64,000 bases of DNA from an uncultured Chryseobacterium sp. (GTDB lineage: Bacteria; Bacteroidota; Bacteroidia; Flavobacteriales; Weeksellaceae). The stretch's first letter is position 1, and the number at the start of each line of letters is the position of its first letter. The notes below the pieces were generated by a model that did no database searches, was not told where the DNA came from, and saw nothing but the letters and a program-made list of their open reading frames with translations. This document shows positions 55,469 to 63,576 of the stretch, piece by piece. Both the position numbers and the translations under genes were made by a program. The DNA is taken from NCBI GenBank assembly GCA_913776245.1, contig CAJYLO010000031.1, positions 62,001 to 126,000 of the forward strand, given 5' to 3'.

Positions 55469-56851
55469 TTATTTTTTGATAACCTTAAATGTTTTTGATC
55501 CGCCGTTTTCCATGATGGCATTCACAAAATAAACGCCTTTTGCAAGACCCGACATATCAACTTTGTGATCCTGCAACTCTGTTATCGTCTTTACAGCCTG
55601 GCCTGCAGGATTGTAGATGATCACTCTATGAATGGATTTTTCTGTATTGACATTCAAAATATCCGAAACAGGGTTTGGAAAAACAGAAACCGGATTCTTA
55701 TTCACATCACTAACGCCTAAAATAGAATTGGTAAATCCTGAAATTTCAAAAACGTAATTGAATCCGGGATTTGATTCCCAGGTTTCGCCGCCATCAAATG
55801 AAATCACTGAATCCAGGTCGGCCCCTGAGTTAGGCGTCACTTCCCAGCGCTGATAATCCGTGAACGGAAAAGGTGCGGCAATAATTTCGATAAAATACCG
55901 TCCCGGCAGCAATTCCACAGGCTGGCTCCAGTCGAACTCAACATCCGCCGCAACAACATCTAACGGGAAGCCTGCAACAGGATGATATCCAAAAAAATTC
56001 TCTGTTGTAGGTCCAACATTCTCAAACGTATGAAGAATCTCTCCTGGCAAATCATTCTCGGATCTGCGGATATTAATTGTTGCATATTTGATGTTGCCTA
56101 ATTGCAGCGTTGATATTTTGAATTTGGTAAATGTCAGCTTTTGTCCGTCCGGAACCACAAAATCGTCTGCCAGAGAAGTCCAGATCATATGAACCCCACC
56201 TTCGTGAGCATTGCCCGGATTTCCGGTTGTAAAAGACGATCCGGCCGGCTGCTCCTCGCCTGTATCGTTACAATTCCCGATGAGCTCAAAAACATGATCG
56301 TAGTAAGAAAATCCGCCAAACCAAGGATCACTGTCAAATTTGGTAAAATCAAATCTTCCCAGCTTTCTCGTAGTTTCTTTATTAATTTCCCAGAATACGG
56401 ATGTACCGTCCGCCAACGCAGCTTTCAGTTGAATGTAATATTTTCCTTTCGGCAGGTCAAAGCTGGCCGGAAAGTCCAGGCTGATCTTGTAGACATCCGA
56501 ATCTTCTACTGTGGAAGTATAGCTTAACTCCTGAGCCACAGGGACAAGATTTGTAAAAGTCTGAATTACATCTCCCGGCATTCCCTGAGTTTCCTTCAGA
56601 ATATTAACATCAACATAGCTAACCGGCGAAGTTCCTTTCAGAACATTAAATGTCAGCTTTTTAGCGGTAAAAATTTTTCCGGGAGCTACATCAAAATCTG
56701 TTGCCGCACTGTAATCGAAACTGCCGCCTGTTGTGATATTTTCTCCGTTGGAAGTCCGGTCTGAGCTGACACTGTAATTGCAATCTGCACCGGTCTGGGC
56801 AAATCCTAAAAATCCGGATAAAGCCAAGACAAAAAGTAAGTTTCTTTTCAT
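55469..56851 (-). CDS. secreted protein with T9SS type A sorting domain
   Basis: This 460-residue protein has a signal peptide (LLFVLALSGFLGFAQ) and two similar beta-rich halves: FDVAPGKIFTAKKLTFNVLKG at the start matches FVVPDGQKLTFTKFKISTLQLG in the middle, so it is an internal duplication, each ending in a P/KGKYYIQLKA or PGRYFIEIIA strand. The C-terminal 75 residues are the type A CTD (SVFPNPVSDILNV to GVYFVNAIMENGGSKTFKVIKK), which directs export through the type IX system and surface attachment. The ligand is unknown. It lies downstream of the AraC regulator on the same strand. Confidence 0.9.
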   Translation of the reverse strand: MKRNLLFVLALSGFLGFAQTGADCNYSVSSDRTSNGENITTGGSFDYSAATDFDVAPGKIFTAKKLTFNVLKGTSPVSYVDVNILKETQGMPGDVIQTFTNLVPVAQELSYTSTVEDSDVYKISLDFPASFDLPKGKYYIQLKAALADGTSVFWEINKETTRKLGRFDFTKFDSDPWFGGFSYYDHVFELIGNCNDTGEEQPAGSSFTTGNPGNAHEGGVHMIWTSLADDFVVPDGQKLTFTKFKISTLQLGNIKYATINIRRSENDLPGEILHTFENVGPTTENFFGYHPVAGFPLDVVAADVEFDWSQPVELLPGRYFIEIIAAPFPFTDYQRWEVTPNSGADLDSVISFDGGETWESNPGFNYVFEISGFTNSILGVSDVNKNPVSVFPNPVSDILNVNTEKSIHRVIIYNPAGQAVKTITELQDHKVDMSGLAKGVYFVNAIMENGGSKTFKVIKK

Positions 56852-56987
56852 TTTAATCTTTCAAATAATTGATGATGCTAAACTATTGCAGAACATACTA
56901 TTATCAAAACAAATGTCTTTCAAAATCCTCAATTTCGAAACTAAAAAAACATTTCAAAATAATGATTATCAAACCATTAAAAAAAAA

Positions 56988-58457
56988 TCACCTTTCTTTT
57001 GAATGAGATTTTTTGGAAGCTTCGCGCAGGAAGACTGAGGGCGATATACCCGTAATATTTTTAAAAACAGTGGTGAAAGAACTGTGTGAAGTAAAGCCCG
57101 CTTCCTGTGCCAGATAGCTGATCTTGTAATTCTGATAAGCTTTGTTATTATAAATTTTATCGCAGATGTAAGCAACTCTGAGCTCATTGATATAAGCATT
57201 AAAATTTTTGCCTTTTTGGCTGTTGATCACTTCGGACAGGTAACTTGTATTAGTTTTTAACGAAACAGCAAGATTGGAAATATTAAGTTTTGGATTAGTA
57301 AATTTCCCCGATTCTTCAAATCTGGACAATTTATCCAGCAAATCCTTTTCCACTAGCTCCGGAATAGTAACTTTTTCCGGCTTAACCTCATTCTGCAATG
57401 TTTGAGGTTCAGAAACCAACTGATTATTTTTCAGATTTTTGATGAGTAATTCGAACGCTATCTTTTCTTTTTTACGTTTTTGAATAAGAAATATAATCAG
57501 CAGTAGCATCAAAATCAAAAATACTGTACTGATTACTGCTAATGTCCTGGTGTTGTGATCTGCATTGGAAATGGCGTTCCGGTAATCTTTCTGCTCTTCC
57601 GAAATGGCAGAATTGATGGCTTTATACTCTTTTTCCTTATTGGAATTGTTCAGTGCGACATATTTTTCATTATAAAAAACCGATTTTTCATTATCGTCAA
57701 TAAGTCTGTAGTTCTCGGCAAGGCTCTGATAAACATCCGATTTCAATCTCGTGTTTTCCAAATCTTTACTATTAATAATGGCCAGTAAAATGCCGATAGC
57801 CCGGTGATAATCTTTTTTCCCGGAATAAATGGATGCGAGCGCCTTTCTGATAAAAAGATCCAGCTCTTTGTTTTGATCATCTTTAACAGCCAGAGACCGA
57901 TTGAGATAGACTTCCGCCGAATCATTTTTATCAATAAAAATATACGAATTCCCGATATTATAAAGCGAACGCCTGTAATGATAAATAGGAATCGCGGAAA
58001 CTGATGCAGCAGACTGAAACTCCTTCAGTGACTTTTTATAATACATGTTGGATTCCGGAAATTTTTTCTCATCAAAAGCAATATTTCCCAGTTCTATGAA
58101 AGACAATCCCTTATATAGCTTCTTTGCGTCGCCTTCAGGCATTTTGTTGATCTGAATAATAGCCTTGTCCAAATATTCCTTTGCCTTGTCATTAAGATTG
58201 AGCTGGGTATATTGGTGAGACAGCGAGCCATAGATCTTTGCCGTGAGTTCATAATTATTTGTTTCCTCGGCCAGTTCTTTAGCCTGAAACAGCAGTTGTG
58301 TTGATTTATTAAAATCATTCTTTTTAAAGTAATCCACAGCAAGCTCCATCAGCTTCCTGCTTTTCTCATCTCTTGGATCAACCTGCTCAGCAATGGTGTT
58401 TTGCGCAAAACAATTGACGTTAAATAATAGTAATATAATTAGAAAAAAAATGCGCAT
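56988..58457 (-). CDS. TPR-containing membrane-bound AraC-family regulator
   Basis: This 489-residue protein has a signal-like N-terminus (MRIFFLIILLLFNVNCFAQ), TPR repeats (about 25-290), one transmembrane helix (about 305-327, VISTVFLILMLLLIIFLI) and a cytoplasmic AraC helix-turn-helix domain (about 385-480: ISNLAVSLKTNTSYLSEVIN, ISYLAQEAGFTSHSSFTTVF). This is a one-component periplasmic sensor that acts directly on DNA, frequent in Chryseobacterium. Its gene is 136 bp upstream of the T9SS-protein gene, a possible target. Confidence 0.9.
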   Translation of the reverse strand: MRIFFLIILLLFNVNCFAQNTIAEQVDPRDEKSRKLMELAVDYFKKNDFNKSTQLLFQAKELAEETNNYELTAKIYGSLSHQYTQLNLNDKAKEYLDKAIIQINKMPEGDAKKLYKGLSFIELGNIAFDEKKFPESNMYYKKSLKEFQSAASVSAIPIYHYRRSLYNIGNSYIFIDKNDSAEVYLNRSLAVKDDQNKELDLFIRKALASIYSGKKDYHRAIGILLAIINSKDLENTRLKSDVYQSLAENYRLIDDNEKSVFYNEKYVALNNSNKEKEYKAINSAISEEQKDYRNAISNADHNTRTLAVISTVFLILMLLLIIFLIQKRKKEKIAFELLIKNLKNNQLVSEPQTLQNEVKPEKVTIPELVEKDLLDKLSRFEESGKFTNPKLNISNLAVSLKTNTSYLSEVINSQKGKNFNAYINELRVAYICDKIYNNKAYQNYKISYLAQEAGFTSHSSFTTVFKNITGISPSVFLREASKKSHSKER

Positions 58458-58525
58458 TTCCGTGAACTGATAATTGAATCAATAGTCAAAATTAGGGATT
58501 ATTTCAACAACACATCTCACAAAAA

Positions 58526-58550
58526 AAACCGGTTAAAAAAAACCGGCTTT
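58526..58550 (-). terminator. terminator of gpmI
   Basis: GCCGGTT and AACCGGT form a stem with an AT loop, followed by a run of T on the minus strand. It lies about 15 bp after the gpmI stop codon. Confidence 0.75.
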
Positions 58551-58564
58551 ATTTTTTACTTCTG

Positions 58565-60091
58565 TTAATTGGCCAGGATATCGCCTGTCATTTCTTCAGG
58601 AATACCAACACCCATCACTTTCAGGATTGTAGGTGCAACATCACCCAGTTTGCCGGGTTTGAGATTCCAGGTGTGGTCTTTATCCATTACGATAAACGGA
58701 ACCAGGTTTGTAGAGTGTTGTGTATTCGGGCTTCCGTCCGGATTTATCATCACATCAGAATTACCGTGGTCTGCCAAGATGAAAACAGCATAACCGTGTT
58801 CATAAGCTGTAGTTGCTACTTTCTGGATGCATTCATCCACCACTTCAGCCGCCTTTACCGCTGCCGAGAAAACTCCGGTGTGACCAACCATATCCGTATT
58901 GGCAAAATTGAGGCAAATGAAATCTGCTGTTTCCTTTTCCAGCTCCGGAACAATTGTATTGGTGATATCATAAGCAGACATTTCGGGCTTCAGATCATAA
59001 GTTGCCACATCTTTCGGGCTTGGGCAAAGCAAACGTCTTTCCTGGACGAATTCTGCTTCTCTTCCTCCTGAAAAAAAGAATGTTACGTGCGGATATTTCT
59101 CTGTTTCCGCAATTCTGATCTGGGATTTCCCTGCACTTTCCAGAACCTCACCCATTGTTTTCTGTAGGACATTCTCATCAAAAACAACTTTTACATTCTG
59201 GAAGGTTTTATCATAATTGGTCAATGTTACATAATACAGATCAAGATTCTTCATTCCGTATTCCGGGAAATCTTTTTGTGAAAGCACTTCGGTAATCTCA
59301 CGGCCCCTGTCCGTCCGGAAGTTGAAACAGATCACAACATCGTGATCTTCAATCTTCGCAATAGGAAAATGATTCTGAACGTTAACAATCGGTTTGATGA
59401 ACTCGTCCGTGACATCCTCATTGTAAGATTCCTGAATCGCCTGCACCAGATCTTTGCACTCTTTCCCGACACCATTTACCAGAAGATCATAAGCCAGCTT
59501 CACGCGCTCCCAGCGCTTGTCTCTGTCCATCGCATAGTAACGTCCTATAACGGATGCCAGCTTGCCCGTTGTGGACTTCATGTGATTCAGCAAATCTTCA
59601 ATGAAACCTTTTCCTGATTTGGGATCACAGTCACGGCCATCCGTAAAAGCATGCACAAAAACATTTTCGGTAAATCCAAATTCGTGGGCAGCCGTAAGAA
59701 GACCTTTCAGGTGATTGATATGCGAATGCACGCCACCATCTGAAACCAGACCAATGAAGTGCACTTTCTTATTATTAGCTTTGGCATATTCGAAAGCGTG
59801 CTGGATCACCGGCTCTTTTCCAAGACTTCCGTTTTCCACCGCCATATTAAGCTTTACAAGATTCTGATAGACCACACGGCCGGCGCCCAGATTCATATGT
59901 CCTACTTCCGAGTTTCCCATTTGCCCGGCCGGCAATCCAACGGCGAGTCCGCTAGCTTCCAGCGTTGTATTCGGGAATGTTTTTAAGGCATAGTCCATAA
60001 AAGGTGTGTTGGCCTGGGCAATGGCGGAAACAGCGGGATTTGGCCCGATTCCCCAGCCATCTAATATTGCAAGAATTGCTTTTTTTGACAT
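58565..60091 (-). CDS. gpmI: 2,3-bisphosphoglycerate-independent phosphoglycerate mutase
   Basis: This 508-residue enzyme interconverts 3- and 2-phosphoglycerate in glycolysis. It has the phosphatase-domain start AILDGWGIG with metal Asp11, catalytic Ser61 in GNSEVGH, the RDCDPKSGKGF insertion and the C-terminal metal site ADHGNSDVM. Length is normal. Monocistronic. Confidence 0.97.
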   Translation of the reverse strand: MSKKAILAILDGWGIGPNPAVSAIAQANTPFMDYALKTFPNTTLEASGLAVGLPAGQMGNSEVGHMNLGAGRVVYQNLVKLNMAVENGSLGKEPVIQHAFEYAKANNKKVHFIGLVSDGGVHSHINHLKGLLTAAHEFGFTENVFVHAFTDGRDCDPKSGKGFIEDLLNHMKSTTGKLASVIGRYYAMDRDKRWERVKLAYDLLVNGVGKECKDLVQAIQESYNEDVTDEFIKPIVNVQNHFPIAKIEDHDVVICFNFRTDRGREITEVLSQKDFPEYGMKNLDLYYVTLTNYDKTFQNVKVVFDENVLQKTMGEVLESAGKSQIRIAETEKYPHVTFFFSGGREAEFVQERRLLCPSPKDVATYDLKPEMSAYDITNTIVPELEKETADFICLNFANTDMVGHTGVFSAAVKAAEVVDECIQKVATTAYEHGYAVFILADHGNSDVMINPDGSPNTQHSTNLVPFIVMDKDHTWNLKPGKLGDVAPTILKVMGVGIPEEMTGDILAN

Positions 60092-60404
60092 TGTTGATTT
60101 TGTTTTGTTATCACAAATTTACGAAATGGATTGGGGAAAGGAGGAATTAGAGGTTTGTTTTTTAAGTTTATAACTAATTTTTTATTGATTGTCCGTTTGT
60201 TAACCTAAAACTTCGAAAGGCTCAGCTTGACATCTCTGGAAATCAAGCGTTTAGTATTAGAGATATCACACTGAGCTTGTCGAAGTATCTTTATGTAAGT
60301 AATTGGTTTTTAAGTCAATACATAATAATAGGTTGTTTAACGGATATTCATAAATTTTCTATTAATTAAGTTGAAATAAAATCTTTTTATGTTTGTTTGT
60401 TTGT
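60092..60404. other. 313-bp intergenic region with an imperfect inverted repeat
   Basis: No gene is seen. CTTCGAAAGGCTCAGCTTGA (60211-60230) and, in inverted form, ACTGAGCTTGTCGAAG (60270-60285) are halves of the dispersed CTCAGCTTGAC element, also seen at about 41395-41420. The remainder is AT-rich. Confidence 0.6.
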
Positions 60405-61193
60405 TTAAAATCCATTATCTAAACGCATTTCTAAATTTTGAACAAATTCAAAATATTTATAACTTTCGTCTGATAATTCCACAAATTTATTTTCTTGTTG
60501 TTCATTCATCAATCCATTAATTCTTTTTTGACGTAAATCTTTCATTACTATATCAATTTCATTTATGTTATTTTTCAATTCAAAAATTGAAAGAGTTTTA
60601 TTTTTGTTTAACAAACTTAAAATATAAAAAAAAGCATAATCAATATTACTATCATCCATTCTATATGCTTGTTTTGCAAAAGCTTTAGCCTTTTTTAAAT
60701 CACTAGACATAAAGCTTTCCACCGCTTTTTCCATCCAAAATTCCGGCATATTCTCGTTAAAATTATTCATCATATTTTTTTCGTTATTATTTCTTAGATT
60801 AATACTTTTCAGTGTTCTTGCAATACTATCTTCAATTAAATGAGCATCAGAAATAAAATTAATTATTTCTAATCCATTTAGTGTTTTTTGGGAATTTATG
60901 AACTTAGAATAAAGTATAGGCCTGTTTGAAAAATCTAACTTAATTCCAATATTTACAATACCTATTTGAAAATCATCATTAGTAACTTCTTTTTGGTAAC
61001 AAAGATTACGACCATCATCAAATTTTAAATCATAATTGTATTTGAATTCCATTACATTTGAAAACGTTCTAAATTTAGACCTGAGACCACCTGAATTTAA
61101 ATTATAATTTCTGATTTTTTCATTATCACTATTATTACCTGTAATTGCCCAAATAATTATTACTGTAACAACAATTATAATCAGAATCCACAT
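60405..61193 (-). CDS. hypothetical protein with N-terminal membrane helix
   Basis: This 262-residue protein starts with one hydrophobic helix (about 1-19) followed by Asn-rich soluble sequence. A helical stretch near 150-180 (MEKAVESFMSSDLKKAKAFAKQ is on this model) looks like a lone TPR hairpin. Codon use and base composition are more AT-rich than neighbouring core genes, which with the adjacent higBA unit may mark a variable spot. Not recognised; probably real because it is long, and has a coherent start. Confidence 0.6.
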   Translation of the reverse strand: MWILIIIVVTVIIIWAITGNNSDNEKIRNYNLNSGGLRSKFRTFSNVMEFKYNYDLKFDDGRNLCYQKEVTNDDFQIGIVNIGIKLDFSNRPILYSKFINSQKTLNGLEIINFISDAHLIEDSIARTLKSINLRNNNEKNMMNNFNENMPEFWMEKAVESFMSSDLKKAKAFAKQAYRMDDSNIDYAFFYILSLLNKNKTLSIFELKNNINEIDIVMKDLRQKRINGLMNEQQENKFVELSDESYKYFEFVQNLEMRLDNGF

Positions 61194-61303
61194 ATTTCGC
61201 TTTTATTTTTAAAATATCACTTAATTTATCCAAATATAAGATTATTATTAAACAGTATTATGTTTTCCATAAAAACTCACCAAAAACAATTTTCAAACTT
61301 ATA

Positions 61304-61394
61304 TTTTGCCAATTGACAAATATTCTTACCTTTAAAAACCCTTTTTTAAAAAATTAAAATGGACTTGAGAGATCAACTGAAAAACCTTTTCTCC
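61304..61394 (+). repeat. left direct repeat: degenerate copy of the SUI1-gene promoter and 5' end
   Basis: From TTTTGCC at 61304 this segment aligns to 62158 onward with one indel and about four substitutions over roughly 90 bp. It contains the same -33 TTG (61306-61308), -7 TACCTTTA (61327-61334), poly-T/poly-A leader and ATG (61359) plus 11 codons (MDLRDQLKNLF). Homology then fades. Confidence 0.9.
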
Positions 61395-61430
61395 TTTGAA
61401 GAGAATTTTCAGACATCTGTCAAAACATAA
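61359..61430 (+). pseudogene. truncated 5' remnant of the SUI1/YciH-like gene
   Basis: The ATG at 61359 begins 11 codons identical in sense to the SUI1-like gene at 62212 (MDLRDQLKNLF), then diverges (SFEENFQTSVKT) and stops at 61428-61430. It keeps its promoter copy, so a transcript may still start here and run against the higBA genes. Confidence 0.75.
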
Positions 61431-61432
61431 AA

Positions 61433-61723
61433 TTAAACATCAATCGAAATCCTAACTTTTCCTCCCAAACCTTTTTCAACAATATCGAATAAAGTTTTAA
61501 GTGTCAGATTACTCCCGTTATTTTCAATTTTGGAAATATATTCACGTTTTTTATCTACCAAATTTGCCAATTCAGATTGTGTCAAATTCTTTTCTTCTCT
61601 AGCTTTTCTTAACTGAAGTCCGATGGCGAAGGATTCAAAATCTCTTTCCAATTCATCTCTTCTTTCTGTTCCGGCTTTTCCGTAAACATTATCTTTTATT
61701 TCTTTCCAAGTTTTAGTTTCCAT
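61433..61723 (-). CDS. higA: XRE-family antitoxin (HigA-like)
   Basis: This 96-residue protein has a long N-terminal helix region (1-35) and a C-terminal helix-turn-helix (about 40-90: LQLRKAREEKNLTQSELANLVDKKREYISKIE), typical of HigA antitoxins that follow Gp49-like toxins. Its start overlaps the toxin stop by 11 bp. It should neutralise the toxin and bind the palindrome in the operon promoter. Confidence 0.9.
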   Translation of the reverse strand: METKTWKEIKDNVYGKAGTERRDELERDFESFAIGLQLRKAREEKNLTQSELANLVDKKREYISKIENNGSNLTLKTLFDIVEKGLGGKVRISIDV

Positions 61724-62066
61724 TTTCTTTTGATTTTTGTTCGTAATATTCAGCCATTATTTTCAAAGCTTTTTCAATTTCATTTTTCGGCGTTTTCTGT
61801 GTTTTTTTCTGAAATCCATTCATTAGAACCACCAACTTTTCACCATCAAAGAAGCAGAAAACCCTCCATATATTAGAACCTAACTGTATTCTTGCTTCAT
61901 ATAAGCCTGCTGTTCCTACAATATGCTTCAAATAATTGGATGGAACACGTTCTAAAGTTTCAATCGCCTGGATTATTTTGAATATTTTGTCTTGAACTTT
62001 CTTCGGTTGCTCCAAAAGAAACTTCTCAAAATAATCTTTAAAAGATATTACTTCCCTGACTTTCAT
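61713..62066 (-). CDS. higB: RelE/HigB-like mRNA interferase toxin (Gp49 type)
   Basis: This 117-residue protein belongs to the phage-derived Gp49-like group of RelE-fold toxins (PF05973): KVQDKIFKIIQAIETLE, then VGTAGLYEARIQLGSNIWRVFCFF with the conserved Glu-Ala-Arg and Arg-Val strands, and NGFQKKTQKTPKNEIEKA with catalytic Lys residues. It precedes its antitoxin, the toxin-first order of higBA. It cleaves mRNA in the ribosome when freed. The TA unit is enclosed by a duplicate of the downstream gene's promoter. Confidence 0.92.
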   Translation of the reverse strand: MKVREVISFKDYFEKFLLEQPKKVQDKIFKIIQAIETLERVPSNYLKHIVGTAGLYEARIQLGSNIWRVFCFFDGEKLVVLMNGFQKKTQKTPKNEIEKALKIMAEYYEQKSKENGN

Positions 62067-62070
62067 AACA

Positions 62071-62102
62071 CAAATGTAATTTAAAAATTACATTAATGCA
62101 AA
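62071..62102 (-). promoter_or_regulatory. higBA promoter with operator palindrome
   Basis: On the minus strand TTTG (62102-62099) and TACATTTG (62078-62071) are separated by 20 bp, a good flavobacterial promoter. Between and over the -7 box lies a perfect inverted repeat AATGTAATTT (62073-62082) - 2 bp - AAATTACATT (62085-62094), the likely HigA operator, which would block RNA polymerase. Confidence 0.75.
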
Positions 62103-62157
62103 TTGTGCTTTAGAAATCCAGCTTAATGACTTTAAAACTATAATTACACATCTTCTG

Positions 62158-62188
62158 TTTTGCCAATTGACAAATATTCTTACCTTTA
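62158..62188 (+). promoter_or_regulatory. promoter of the SUI1/YciH-like gene
   Basis: TTTTG (62158-62162) is followed after 18 bp by TACCTTTA (62181-62188), a good match to the TTG/TAnnTTTG pattern, 23 bp before the ATG at 62212. The same promoter is duplicated at 61304-61334. Confidence 0.7.
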
Positions 62189-62211
62189 AGACCCTTTTTT
62201 AAAAAAATAAA

Positions 62212-62535
62212 ATGGACTTGAGAGACCAACTGAAAAACCTTTTCCCAGACCACGAAGAGCAGGATTTTGAAATGCCGAAAGAAACCTTCAAACAGAAAGA
62301 ACCTTTGGTATGCAAATTCGAAAAGAAAGGCCGGAACGGAAAACCGGTAACTTTAATCGAAGGCTGGGAAGGCGATGATAATGGTCTGAAAGAACTTTCT
62401 AAAAAGATCAAAACCACACTTGGCATTGGCGGCTCAGAAAAAGACGGTATCATCATTATACAGGGGGACAATCGGGATAAAATCATGAATATCCTGAAAG
62501 ATATGGGCTACAAAACAAAACGTGTAGGAGGATAA
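62212..62535 (+). CDS. SUI1/YciH-family translation initiation factor
   Basis: This 107-residue protein is a bacterial homologue of eukaryotic eIF1 (SUI1 domain about 30-105: KKGRNGKPVTLIEGW, LSKKIKTTLGIGGSEKDGIIIIQGDNRDKIMNILKDMGY). YciH-type proteins associate with the ribosome and affect start-site fidelity or stress translation. The gene is intact and keeps its promoter although higBA and a second promoter copy lie just upstream. Confidence 0.94.
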   Translation: MDLRDQLKNLFPDHEEQDFEMPKETFKQKEPLVCKFEKKGRNGKPVTLIEGWEGDDNGLKELSKKIKTTLGIGGSEKDGIIIIQGDNRDKIMNILKDMGYKTKRVGG

Positions 62536-62544
62536 TAACAATAT

Positions 62545-62600
62545 AATTGATAATTGATAATTGATAATTGATAATTGATAATTGATAATTGATAATTGAT
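62545..62600. repeat. heptanucleotide tandem repeat, 8 copies
   Basis: AATTGAT is repeated eight times without error (62545-62600), starting 9 bp after the SUI1-gene stop and ending 46 bp before the nucleoside phosphorylase ATG. The copy number could change by slippage and alter promoter or leader spacing. Confidence 0.95.
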
Positions 62601-62646
62601 AAATCTATTATCTCAAATAAAAATTTAAAATCTTAAAACAATATAT

Positions 62647-63501
62647 ATGATTAACAAACTAGCAGCTTCCGAATTGGTACTGAATGACGACGGAAGTGTT
62701 TACCACCTTAATCTTCTTCCGGAAGATCTTGCAGAAAAAGTAATTCTGGTGGGCGATCCGGACAGGGTTCCTAAAGTTTCCAAATATTTCGACAATATTG
62801 AGGTAAAGAAAAACAAGAGAGAATTCTACACGCACACCGGAACTTTGCGGGGCGAGCGAATTACGGTAATGTCTACAGGAATCGGGACAGAGAACATTGA
62901 TATTGTGATGAACGAGCTGGACGCGCTGGTTAATATCGACCTGAAAGAAAAAGAATTCAAAAAGGATCACAAGGCTTTACAGCTTTTCCGAATGGGAACC
63001 TGTGGCAGCGTGAATCCTGACATCGAGGTCAATAATATGCTGGTTACTGAGAATGTGGTTGGATTGGACGGACTGATGCATTTCTATCAGGATTATCAGT
63101 TCGAGAATGAATTCAGCAAAAATTTCCTTGAGAAGTTTCCTTACGACAGAATCAAGCCAATGCTTTACTTTGCAGACTGGGCAGAAGAGCTTGGAACATT
63201 ATATTCCGATGCCAAATACAGGGGAAATACGGCAACCTTCCCGGGATTTTATGCCCCGCAAGGCCGTCAGCTAAGGCTGAAAGCGCTGGATGACCAGTTC
63301 CTGGAAACGCTTAATGATCTTGGGGTTTCTAACTTTGAGATGGAAACTTCTGCCATCTACGGCTTGTCAAAATTATTAGGACATAAAGCCATTACGGTAA
63401 ACTGTGTCATCGCCAACCGAAGACGCGGCGAATTTGCAAGCGACCACCACGCATCCGAAAAAATGATGATCGAATGGGTGCTGGACAGAATTATTAAGTA
63501 G
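62647..63501 (+). CDS. nucleoside phosphorylase (uridine phosphorylase type)
   Basis: This 284-residue enzyme of the PNP/UDP family has GDPDRVPKVSKYF (phosphate binding), RMGTCGSVNPDIEVNNMLV and NFEMETSAIYGLSKLLG with the base- and ribose-binding Glu-Met-Glu. It splits nucleosides with phosphate, most likely uridine by the family pattern, for salvage. The preceding heptanucleotide repeat lies in its promoter region. Confidence 0.92.
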   Translation: MINKLAASELVLNDDGSVYHLNLLPEDLAEKVILVGDPDRVPKVSKYFDNIEVKKNKREFYTHTGTLRGERITVMSTGIGTENIDIVMNELDALVNIDLKEKEFKKDHKALQLFRMGTCGSVNPDIEVNNMLVTENVVGLDGLMHFYQDYQFENEFSKNFLEKFPYDRIKPMLYFADWAEELGTLYSDAKYRGNTATFPGFYAPQGRQLRLKALDDQFLETLNDLGVSNFEMETSAIYGLSKLLGHKAITVNCVIANRRRGEFASDHHASEKMMIEWVLDRIIK

Positions 63502-63514
63502 AGACAATCTTTAA

Positions 63515-63566
63515 ATGTAACAGTTTACCAATCTAACAATTATTATGCATTGGTAAATTGTTACAT
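63515..63566. terminator. bidirectional terminator between nucleoside phosphorylase and tag
   Basis: ATGTAACAGTTTACCAAT (63515-63532) pairs with ATTGGTAAATTGTTACAT (63549-63566) over 18 bp with one G-U; AT flanks on both sides. It sits between the convergent genes. Confidence 0.85.
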
Positions 63567-63576
63567 CTTTTCATTG

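Noticed and set aside
62545-62600. Possible CRISPR-like array
   Set aside because: Units are only 7 bp, contiguous, with no spacers and no cas genes nearby.
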